Shown piece by piece: positions 1 through 4,724 of a DNA stretch of 7,370 bases. Source of the DNA: Burkholderiaceae bacterium (GTDB taxonomy: Bacteria; Pseudomonadota; Gammaproteobacteria; Burkholderiales; Burkholderiaceae_C); assembly GCA_023268425.1 (NCBI GenBank), contig JALRFN010000175.1, forward strand, positions 1 through 7,370, read 5' to 3'. The position numbers were made by a program, and so were the translations under genes. Each line of letters opens with the position of its first letter. Position 1 is the first letter of the stretch. The notes below the pieces were generated by a model. The model saw only the letters and a program-made list of their open reading frames with translations. It was not told the DNA's origin and made no database searches.

Positions 1-75
1 GGCGCGGTCAAGGTGTGTGATGACCTCTCCAAGCTGGCGACGGTGATTGGCTGCCCTGAGCCAACGCTGGCCCAA
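1..75 (+). pseudogene. Possible fragment of an FAD-binding (fumarate reductase/oxosteroid dehydrogenase type) oxidoreductase
   Basis: Frame 1 of the plus strand is open from the window edge to a TAA at 115-117. Its first ~24 codons include DDLSKLATVIGCPEPTLA. This resembles the stretch in FAD_binding_2 flavoproteins where a motif such as 'TLEELAxKIGxxPxxLxATVxRFN' precedes the C-terminal FAD-binding part. The resemblance stops near base 70, where the opposite-strand acyl-CoA dehydrogenase similarity begins; the remaining codons before the stop look like noise. This is recognition from memory on a short segment, so chance is possible. If real, it marks the end of a broken gene or a chimeric contig end. 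Confidence 0.3.
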
Positions 76-404
76 TGCACGCGGCCCATGATTTCGCACA
101 GGGGCGCGTATTCGTAATTGCTCAAGCCCTCGGGTGCGCGCTCGGAGTGCGGCAAAAACAAGTTCCACAAGCCCTGCGCCTGAGCCAGCGCCTTCAAGCG
201 CTCCACCGTGGGGGTGCGCGTCCAGCCATGGGCCGGGTCCCAAGCCTGGGCGGCGCTTTCTTGCTCAACCTGGTGTTCGTTGGGGTAGACGTGTTCGGCC
301 ATGAAGGCCATCAGGCGCTCACGCAACGCCGCCGTGCGCGGGGGGTCGGTGAAGGGCGTGAATGCTTGGGCATCGAACTGGGACGTTTGGGCGGTGTGGG
401 TCAT
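1..404 (-). CDS. Acyl-CoA dehydrogenase family protein, N-terminal part (runs off left edge; homology breaks near base 70)
   Basis: The gene starts at the ATG complementary to 402-404, preceded by AAAGGA seven bases upstream. The frame stays open to the window edge, about 134 codons. Residues 20-110 read like the N-terminal helical domain of the ACAD10/11-type acyl-CoA dehydrogenases: a helix with LRERLMAFMAEHVYPNE (27-43), then GLWNLFLP (78-85), GLSNYEYAPLCEIMGR (93-108) and VHWA (109-112). Family members normally continue with a segment like PEVFNCSAPDTGNMEVL; none of the three minus-strand frames supplies it here, so the recognisable part is about 66-404. Members of the family oxidise, or in this subgroup rearrange, acyl-CoA using FAD; the FAD-binding and catalytic parts lie beyond what is visible. 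It follows the phosphotransferase gene by 54 bp on the same strand, so the two are probably one operon. It is either truncated by a rearrangement or joined wrongly in assembly. Confidence 0.8.
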   Translation of the reverse strand, partial: MTHTAQTSQFDAQAFTPFTDPPRTAALRERLMAFMAEHVYPNEHQVEQESAAQAWDPAHGWTRTPTVERLKALAQAQGLWNLFLPHSERAPEGLSNYEYAPLCEIMGRVHWASVGSGQPITVASLERSSHTLTA

Positions 405-458
405 CGGGAGGTCCTTTCACTCAATCTGTTTCTGTGGGCGTGGTTTTGGGGCGCAAGC

Positions 459-1517
459 TCACAAGGCTTGCGCCAGTTGCCAACCCAGCGCGGCGGTTGG
501 GCCAGCCATGCGCGCGGTTTCCATGGCTTGAGGGTGTGAGGCCACGCCTTGCGACACGCGCTGCGCAATGCCTTGGAAAATCGCGGCCAAGCGGAAGCAG
601 TTGAAGGCCAAATAAAACGGCCAATCGGCCTCAATTTGGGCCAGATCGCTGCGCCCTGCGGCCAAGCAATACGCAGCCACCATCTCGGTCTCGCTGGGGA
701 TGCCCAAGGCCGCCAAGTCCATACCCGCCATGCCGCGCAACACGCCTTGCGGGTTGTGCCACGCCAAGGCGTGGTAAGCCAAATCAGACAGCGGGTGGCC
801 AAGCGTGGACAACTCCCAGTCCAAGACCGCCGCCACCGTGCTGCCGCCAGAGGCGAACATCAGGTTTTCAAGACGATAGTCACCATGCACCAAACAGGTG
901 TCCTCGTCGCGGCGTGCGGCCTCCGGGATGTGCTGCGGCAACCACGCCATCAAATGCTCCATCGCCGGCAGGGTCTCGGTTTGAGTCGCCCTGTACTGTT
1001 TGATCCAGCGGCCGATCAAGCGTTCGAAGTAGCCCCCGGCGCGACCAAAATCAGCCAAGCCTTTGGCCTGCCAATCCACGCGGTGCAGCTGCGCCAGGGT
1101 TTGCACCGCGCTGCGGTGCATGGCCCCACGCTGGGCCGGCGTTTTGTCCGGCATGGCCACGTCGCGCACGATCTCGCCCTCGACAAAGGCCATCACATAA
1201 AACGCCACGCCCAAGACCGACTCGTCTTCACACAGTGCCACCACCTGCGGCACCGCCACAGGGGTGTCCGCCAGTGCCCGCAACACCTTCACCTCGCGCT
1301 CAATCGCGTGCGCCGAGGGCAACAACTCGGCCACCGGTGCGGGCTTGGCGCGCAACACCCAGGCGTCGTGGCCGCAACGCAGCATCCACGTCGGGTTGGA
1401 CTGTCCCGCAGGCAAGCGCTGCGCCGTCAGCTCGTCCAAGGCGCCCAGGCCTGGACAATGCGGACGCAACCACGCGTGCAAAGCCGGGAGGTTGAGGGGG
1501 TCGCTTGCTGACGCCAT
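459..1517 (-). CDS. APH-family phosphotransferase, ACAD10/LvaA-like (probable hydroxyacyl-CoA kinase)
   Basis: This 352-residue cytosolic protein has the aminoglycoside-phosphotransferase fold. A nucleotide loop LPAGQSNPTW lies at 35-44, followed by VLRAKP with the likely ATP-contacting Lys59. The catalytic loop HGDYRLENLM (211-220) supplies Asp213 and Asn218, and the metal-binding VLDWELSTLGHPLSDLAY (231-248) supplies Asp233. Length and motif set match the kinase half of human ACAD10/11 and bacterial LvaA-type proteins rather than antibiotic kinases. In those systems the kinase phosphorylates a 4-hydroxyacyl-CoA and an acyl-CoA dehydrogenase-like partner removes the phosphate. The neighbouring acyl-CoA dehydrogenase gene on the same strand supports this pairing. 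The start is the ATG at 1515-1517, with only a weak AAGG nine bases upstream. The gene is divergent from the GntR regulator, with a palindromic operator candidate between them. The exact acyl substrate is unknown. Confidence 0.9.
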   Translation of the reverse strand: MASASDPLNLPALHAWLRPHCPGLGALDELTAQRLPAGQSNPTWMLRCGHDAWVLRAKPAPVAELLPSAHAIEREVKVLRALADTPVAVPQVVALCEDESVLGVAFYVMAFVEGEIVRDVAMPDKTPAQRGAMHRSAVQTLAQLHRVDWQAKGLADFGRAGGYFERLIGRWIKQYRATQTETLPAMEHLMAWLPQHIPEAARRDEDTCLVHGDYRLENLMFASGGSTVAAVLDWELSTLGHPLSDLAYHALAWHNPQGVLRGMAGMDLAALGIPSETEMVAAYCLAAGRSDLAQIEADWPFYLAFNCFRLAAIFQGIAQRVSQGVASHPQAMETARMAGPTAALGWQLAQAL

Positions 1518-1647
1518 GCTGGTAAACCTTGATGTTTAATGGGTCGGATTGTCCGACAATTATGATTTCAAGCAGTCGCACGGGCGCCACCCGTGATAAC
1601 CCTGAGGGCGATTTGGCGACAATAGGCGGCGCACCACACCTCAGCCC
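1518..1647. promoter_or_regulatory. Divergent promoter region between phosphotransferase and GntR genes
   Basis: These 130 bp must carry both leftward and rightward promoters. A TATGAT (1561-1566) abuts the palindromic operator candidate and is a good plus-strand -10 element, but no convincing -35 lies 16-18 bp before it. A second plus-strand -10-like GACAATA (1618-1624) would give a leader of only about 15-20 bases; no Shine-Dalgarno sequence is visible before the regulator ATG. On the minus strand no clear -35/-10 pair stands out. A short hairpin CACGGG-CGCCA-CCCGTG occupies 1579-1595, without a T-run, so it is not a terminator. Confidence 0.55.
1543..1560. promoter_or_regulatory. Palindromic operator candidate for the GntR/FCD regulator
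   Basis: The sequence contains ATTGTC-C-GACAAT (1548-1560), a perfect 6-bp inverted repeat around one base. Overlapping it is a second perfect inverted repeat, GTCGGA-TTG-TCCGAC (1543-1557). Short dyads with a TGTCnGACA-like core are of the kind bound by FadR-subfamily GntR repressors. The site lies between divergent genes, next to a TATGAT -10 element, where binding would block transcription. A near-identical site recurs before the transporter operon. Binding by the adjacent regulator is inferred. Confidence 0.65.
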
Positions 1648-2373
1648 ATGCAGATCGACAAACTCCAACTCGCCCCCGCTTACCGCGTCATCTCCACCGA
1701 TTTGCGGCGGCGCATCTTCGACCACAGCTTGGCCCAAGGGCAGGCACTGCCCACCGAGGCCGAGTTGGCCGAGCGCTTCGGCGTGCATCGCTCCACCGTG
1801 CGCGAGGGCTTGCGTCAACTGGAACAAGAAGGCTTGCTGCGCCGTGACGGCAAAAAGTTGGTGGTCTCGATGCCGCGCCAATCCGACATGGCCAAAGCCG
1901 CTGAAGGTGCCCTGCGCCTGCGCCAAGTCACCTTTCGGGATGTTTGGCAAGTCGCCTCCTCGCTGGAGCCACTGTGCGCGCGCTTGGCCGCAACGTCGGC
2001 CAGCGAAGACGAGCTCGAAGCCATGGAGCTCAACCTCGCGCGCACACAGCAAATCGTCAGCCACGGGGACTCGCCGGTCAGCGTCGACTTGGAGTTTCAG
2101 AACCTCGTCGCCAGCGCCACCCACAACCCCGCCCTGTTGCTGGCGCGGGGCCCGGTGAGCCTGTTGATGCGTGCCGGCTACGCCGCGATTGCGCCGGCCT
2201 TGCCACAGTCGGGGGCGCGACTGCTGAGCGTGCACCAGCAAGTCCTCACCGCCTTGCGCCGCCGCGACCCACAGGCCGCAGAAGCGGCCATGGCCAAACA
2301 CATGCAAGACTACAAGCGCGGCTGTGAAGTCGCCGGATTGGACATGGATCAGCCCATTCCGCCCGCGACCTGA
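1648..2373 (+). CDS. GntR-family transcriptional regulator, FadR subfamily (FCD ligand-binding domain)
   Basis: The protein has 241 residues, normal for the subfamily. The N-terminal winged helix-turn-helix spans about 10-75: LRRRIFDHSLAQGQALPTEA (19-38), then the recognition region FGVHRSTVREGLRQLEQEGL (44-63) and a wing with RRDGKK. The C-terminal all-helical FCD domain (about 90-225) senses a small ligand, usually an organic acid, often through a bound metal. The metal site is partly atypical: Asp147, His196 and His218 are in place, but the usual His in the DxxFH motif is Gln151 (DLEFQ). The ATG at 1648 starts the protein at the expected position, and the next internal Met would cut into the DNA-binding domain; no ribosome site is evident. 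Its position between the catabolic pair and the importer, and the shared palindromic site, suggest it represses all three units until its ligand appears. Confidence 0.92.
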   Translation: MQIDKLQLAPAYRVISTDLRRRIFDHSLAQGQALPTEAELAERFGVHRSTVREGLRQLEQEGLLRRDGKKLVVSMPRQSDMAKAAEGALRLRQVTFRDVWQVASSLEPLCARLAATSASEDELEAMELNLARTQQIVSHGDSPVSVDLEFQNLVASATHNPALLLARGPVSLLMRAGYAAIAPALPQSGARLLSVHQQVLTALRRRDPQAAEAAMAKHMQDYKRGCEVAGLDMDQPIPPAT

Positions 2374-2614
2374 ACGCCGCTGCCCAGGCACCGCGACCCG
2401 CCGGCCTAAGCTGGACACCTGATCCGGCCGTCCAAGATGCTGGCCCTCAGGTCTTGGCCTCCAGCCCACGACGCAGGCCACGCTTGTCCCAACCAGGCCA
2501 AGCGCAAGCGGCACTGACGCGCACTTGACTCGCCGCTAGGGTTTTCCCGATTTGCAGGCCTTCGGGCCTTGGGCACCATTTCAGTCCGACAATCCAACCA
2601 TCGGAACTTTTGGA
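2374..2614. promoter_or_regulatory. Intergenic leader of the importer operon
   Basis: These 241 bp contain no credible gene. A small hairpin AGGCC-TTCG-GGCCT (2556-2569) has a stable UUCG-type loop but no following T-run, so it is more likely a leader structure than a terminator. TTGACT at 2525-2530 is a plausible -35 box, but the expected -10 region (about 2547-2554) matches poorly. The operator-like site lies at 2584-2595. I see no strong terminator after the regulator gene, so read-through into the importer operon remains possible. Confidence 0.4.
2584..2595 (-). promoter_or_regulatory. Second operator-like site upstream of the importer operon
   Basis: Read on the minus strand the site is GGATTGTCGGAC. 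It matches GGATTGTCCGAC at 1546-1557 in 11 of 12 bases, and the only difference is the central base of the dyad. The half-site ATTGTC and the opposing GAC are retained; the outer three bases of the second arm (AAT in the first site) are not. It lies 19 bp before the permease ATG at 2615, so a bound repressor could block initiation or early elongation. That the same GntR protein binds both sites is inferred. Confidence 0.5.
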
Positions 2615-3589
2615 ATGCGTGCTCAACACCGCTGGTCTCAGCAAGTCATCGTCACGATTTTGTTCGTCGCCTTGTTCGTGGCCTTGGCGGTGGCCCTGCC
2701 GGGCTTTCGCAGCGTGGACAACTTGTTGACGCTGGTACAAAACGTGTCGATCTTGGGCATCTTGGGCTTGGGCATGGCCTTGATCGTGATCGGGCGCGGG
2801 GTCGATTTGTCGATGATTGCTGCGCTGGCGGTCCCGCCTGCACTGGCCTTGCAACTGGTGCAAGACGGGCATGCTGTGGGCTTGTCCCTGCTGGCGGCGT
2901 TGGCGCTGACGCTGTTGTTTGGCATGCTCAACGGCTGGTTGATCGCCTTCGCCGAAATCCCACCACTGTTTGCCACACTGGCCAGCGGCCTCTTGCTGTC
3001 GGGCTTGGGACAGGCGTTTTTCTTTCAACTTGAGACGGTGCAATGGCCTGCCGACTTGGGCGCCTTGCAGTTGCTGGGGCAAGCGCGCTGGCTGGGCGTG
3101 CCCGCACCGGTGTGGATGCTGGCCCAGATGTTGGCCGCGATGGCGTTTTACCTGCGCGCCCTGACCACCGGCGCTTTCACCTACGCCATGGGCGACAACC
3201 CCTTGGCGGCGCGCACCAGCGGTGTGCCCACGCGCCCGATGGTGGTTTTGCAATACACCAGCTCGGCGCTGATCGCGGCATTTGCTGGCCTGGTGTTGGC
3301 CGCGTCGCTGGGCAGCCTGTCCACGCGCATCTTCAACACCACTTTGATTTACGACGTGATCTTGGTCGTGGTTTTGGGCGGCATTGGTTTGTCGGGTGGG
3401 CGCGGCGGTGTCGGCAACGTGCTGGTGGGCACGCTGCTGATTGGCACCTTGCTCAACGGCCTGACCATCATGGACGTGGGCTACACGGCGCAAAACCTGA
3501 TCAAGGGTTTGGTGCTGTTGGTCGCGGTGATCACCGACTCGCTGCTCAACCCGCGCAACGAAGAAACCGCACAGCAAGGCGACATCTGA
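2615..3589 (+). CDS. ABC importer permease, RbsC/BPD_transp_2 family
   Basis: This 324-residue inner-membrane protein is built almost entirely of hydrophobic helices and forms half of the translocation channel of a CUT2-type (ribose/autoinducer-like) importer. Family landmarks are GLGMALIVIGRGVDLSMIA (52-70, compare the usual GGIDLSVG), AMGDNPLAARTSGV in the cytoplasmic coupling region, and VVLGGIGLSGGRGGVGNVLVG followed by LLNGLTIMDV near the end. The length fits the family. I chose the ATG at 2615 rather than the in-frame ATG at 2552, because the extra 21 residues are not typical and the 5' extension would contain the hairpin and operator-like site. It heads an operon with the binding protein (45 bp downstream) and a second permease, so the channel is probably a heterodimer. 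The substrate is not evident. Confidence 0.9.
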   Translation: MRAQHRWSQQVIVTILFVALFVALAVALPGFRSVDNLLTLVQNVSILGILGLGMALIVIGRGVDLSMIAALAVPPALALQLVQDGHAVGLSLLAALALTLLFGMLNGWLIAFAEIPPLFATLASGLLLSGLGQAFFFQLETVQWPADLGALQLLGQARWLGVPAPVWMLAQMLAAMAFYLRALTTGAFTYAMGDNPLAARTSGVPTRPMVVLQYTSSALIAAFAGLVLAASLGSLSTRIFNTTLIYDVILVVVLGGIGLSGGRGGVGNVLVGTLLIGTLLNGLTIMDVGYTAQNLIKGLVLLVAVITDSLLNPRNEETAQQGDI

Positions 3590-3599
3590 ATTTTTACCC

Positions 3600-3613
3600 G
3601 TGCCTTCAGGCAC
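3600..3613. repeat. Small intergenic inverted repeat
   Basis: GTGCCT-TC-AGGCAC is a perfect palindrome and can fold as a 5-bp stem with a TTCA loop between the permease stop and the binding-protein ribosome site. There is no T-run after it. It may modestly stabilise the downstream transcript, or be incidental. Confidence 0.4.
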
Positions 3614-3621
3614 ATCACCCC

Positions 3622-3626
3622 AGGAG
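3622..3626 (+). promoter_or_regulatory. Ribosome-binding site of the binding-protein gene
   Basis: AGGAG lies eight bases before the ATG at 3635. It is the clearest Shine-Dalgarno sequence in the operon, which fits the high expression normally needed for a periplasmic binding protein compared with its permeases. Confidence 0.75.
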
Positions 3627-3634
3627 ACATCGAC

Positions 3635-4636
3635 ATGAAAAAGACACTCATCACGCTGCTGGCCGCTGCCGGCATGGCCGCCGTGACCAGCCAGGCCTTG
3701 GCGGCAGGCAAGGGCTTGGAAGAGCCCATGCGCGGCCCCTACAAGAGCGCGCTCACGGGCAAGACCGTGGCGTTTTTGCCCGGCGCCATGGCCATGGATT
3801 TGGCACAGGGTTGGTTGGCCGGCATCAAGGCCGAGCTGGAGCCGCAAGGCGTCAAGATCGTTGTGCGTGACCCCAACTTCAACACGCAAGCAGGGGCGCA
3901 AGCCTTCACGGGTTTGATCGCCGACAAGCCAGACGTGATCATCGTGCACAACCCCGACGTGACGACTTACGCCAAGCTGATCAAGCAAGCCGAAAAAGCC
4001 GGCATCTTGATCGTGCAAATCAACATGGCCTCGATCACGCAAAGCACCGCCTACGTGGGCGTGGATTGGATCGACATGGGCGAGATGCAAGCCAATGCCG
4101 TGGTCGAGGCCTGCAAAGGCAAGTCCGGCAAAGTGGCCATCGTGCAAGGCTCGTTCACCGCCGCAGCCAGCGCTTACACCCTGAAGGGCGTGGAAAACGT
4201 CTTCGCCAAACACCCTGAGATCAAGGTCGTCTCCAACCAGTCCGCTGACTGGCAAGCCGCCAAGGCCAAAGAGATCATGCAAACCGTGCTCAAACAACAC
4301 GGTGACCTGTGTGGCGTGGTTGGCTTCTGGGACGCCATGGACCAAGGCACGGCCGCAGCAGTCAAAGAAGCCGGCAAGACCGAGCAGGTGTTTGTCGCCA
4401 CCTCAGGCGGCGGCGAAACCAAAGCCACATGTGACATGGTCAAGTCAGGTGCTTATGACTTGAACGTGTCGTACAACGTGCCCAACCAAGCGGCCAACCT
4501 GGCCTCGACCATCAAATACTTGCTGTCGGCAGGCGTCAAGCCCGGCCAAATCAAGGGCCAGATGTACACCACCTTGACGCCGGTGACCAAGGCCAACGCC
4601 AGCAAAGAAGGCGTTTGCTGGACCTTGGGCGGCTGA
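3635..4636 (+). CDS. Periplasmic substrate-binding protein of a CUT2-type ABC importer (Peripla_BP_4 family)
   Basis: The protein has 333 residues. Residues 1-24 are a Sec signal peptide: a KK N-terminus, a hydrophobic core and an ALA-A cleavage region (21-24). The mature part has the two-lobed type I fold. The first lobe starts at KTVAFLPGAMAMDLAQGWLA (43-62), has a DPNFNTQAGAQAF loop (79-91) and continues with KPDVIIVHNPD (98-108). The second lobe carries GKVAIVQG (165-172) and CGVVGFWDAMDQGTAAAVKEAG (226-247), a recognisable ribose-binding-like segment. Four cysteines (160, 226, 266, 328) could form periplasmic disulfides. It delivers ligand to the two permeases encoded on either side. Similar folds bind sugars, autoinducer-2 and other small polar molecules; the pocket residues do not tell me which ligand this one binds. 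Confidence 0.92.
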   Translation: MKKTLITLLAAAGMAAVTSQALAAGKGLEEPMRGPYKSALTGKTVAFLPGAMAMDLAQGWLAGIKAELEPQGVKIVVRDPNFNTQAGAQAFTGLIADKPDVIIVHNPDVTTYAKLIKQAEKAGILIVQINMASITQSTAYVGVDWIDMGEMQANAVVEACKGKSGKVAIVQGSFTAAASAYTLKGVENVFAKHPEIKVVSNQSADWQAAKAKEIMQTVLKQHGDLCGVVGFWDAMDQGTAAAVKEAGKTEQVFVATSGGGETKATCDMVKSGAYDLNVSYNVPNQAANLASTIKYLLSAGVKPGQIKGQMYTTLTPVTKANASKEGVCWTLGG

Positions 4637-4673
4637 ACCGCGCCCCGCCCCGCGTGAAGGCGCGGCGGCATCC

Positions 4674-4698
4674 GCGCCAAGCCCAGGGGGCTTGGCGC
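4674..4698. terminator. Strong hairpin between binding-protein and permease-fusion genes (attenuator-like)
   Basis: GCGCCAAGC (4674-4682) pairs perfectly with GCTTGGCGC (4690-4698). Two further C-G pairs inside the loop are possible. The following CGTTTGATTTCC has short T-runs but not a full U-tract, so termination would be partial. Placed just after the binding-protein gene, it could lower expression of the downstream membrane protein or protect the upstream message from 3' decay, as in many binding-protein operons. It also covers a TTG codon at 4692 that would otherwise be a possible start for the next gene. Confidence 0.6.
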
Positions 4699-4724
4699 CG
4701 TTTGATTTCCTCACGCTGTTCGAC

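Noticed and set aside
60..110. Simple frameshift as the cause of the acyl-CoA dehydrogenase break
   Set aside because: All three minus-strand frames beyond base 70 were read, and none resumes the expected family sequence.
549..1511. Open frame of 320 codons on the plus strand, antisense to the phosphotransferase
   Set aside because: Low-complexity Arg/His/Gln-rich translation without motifs; the opposite strand carries intact kinase motifs.
1579..1595. CACGGG/CCCGTG hairpin as a terminator or riboswitch
   Set aside because: The stem is only 6 bp with no T-run and no surrounding conserved riboswitch-like structure that I can recognise.
1300..2514. Open frame of about 404 codons on the minus strand across the regulator and promoter region
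   Set aside because: It would overlap the 5' part of the phosphotransferase gene and the whole of the GntR gene; the translation has no recognisable features.
2552..2614. In-frame upstream ATG adding 21 residues to the first permease
   Set aside because: The extension is not hydrophobic or family-like, lacks a ribosome site, and coincides with the operator-like site and hairpin.
2447..4345. Open frame of about 632 codons on the minus strand, opposite the first permease and binding protein
   Set aside because: Its composition is rich in His, Gln, Arg and Gly with no domain or membrane pattern, as expected for the antisense of GC-rich genes. The plus-strand proteins are clear family members with signal peptide and permease motifs.
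4692..4724. Upstream TTG start for the permease fusion
   Set aside because: It lies inside the 3' arm of a perfect hairpin and its G-rich upstream stretch is too close to act as a ribosome site; the ATG at 4725 gives a more typical permease N-terminus.
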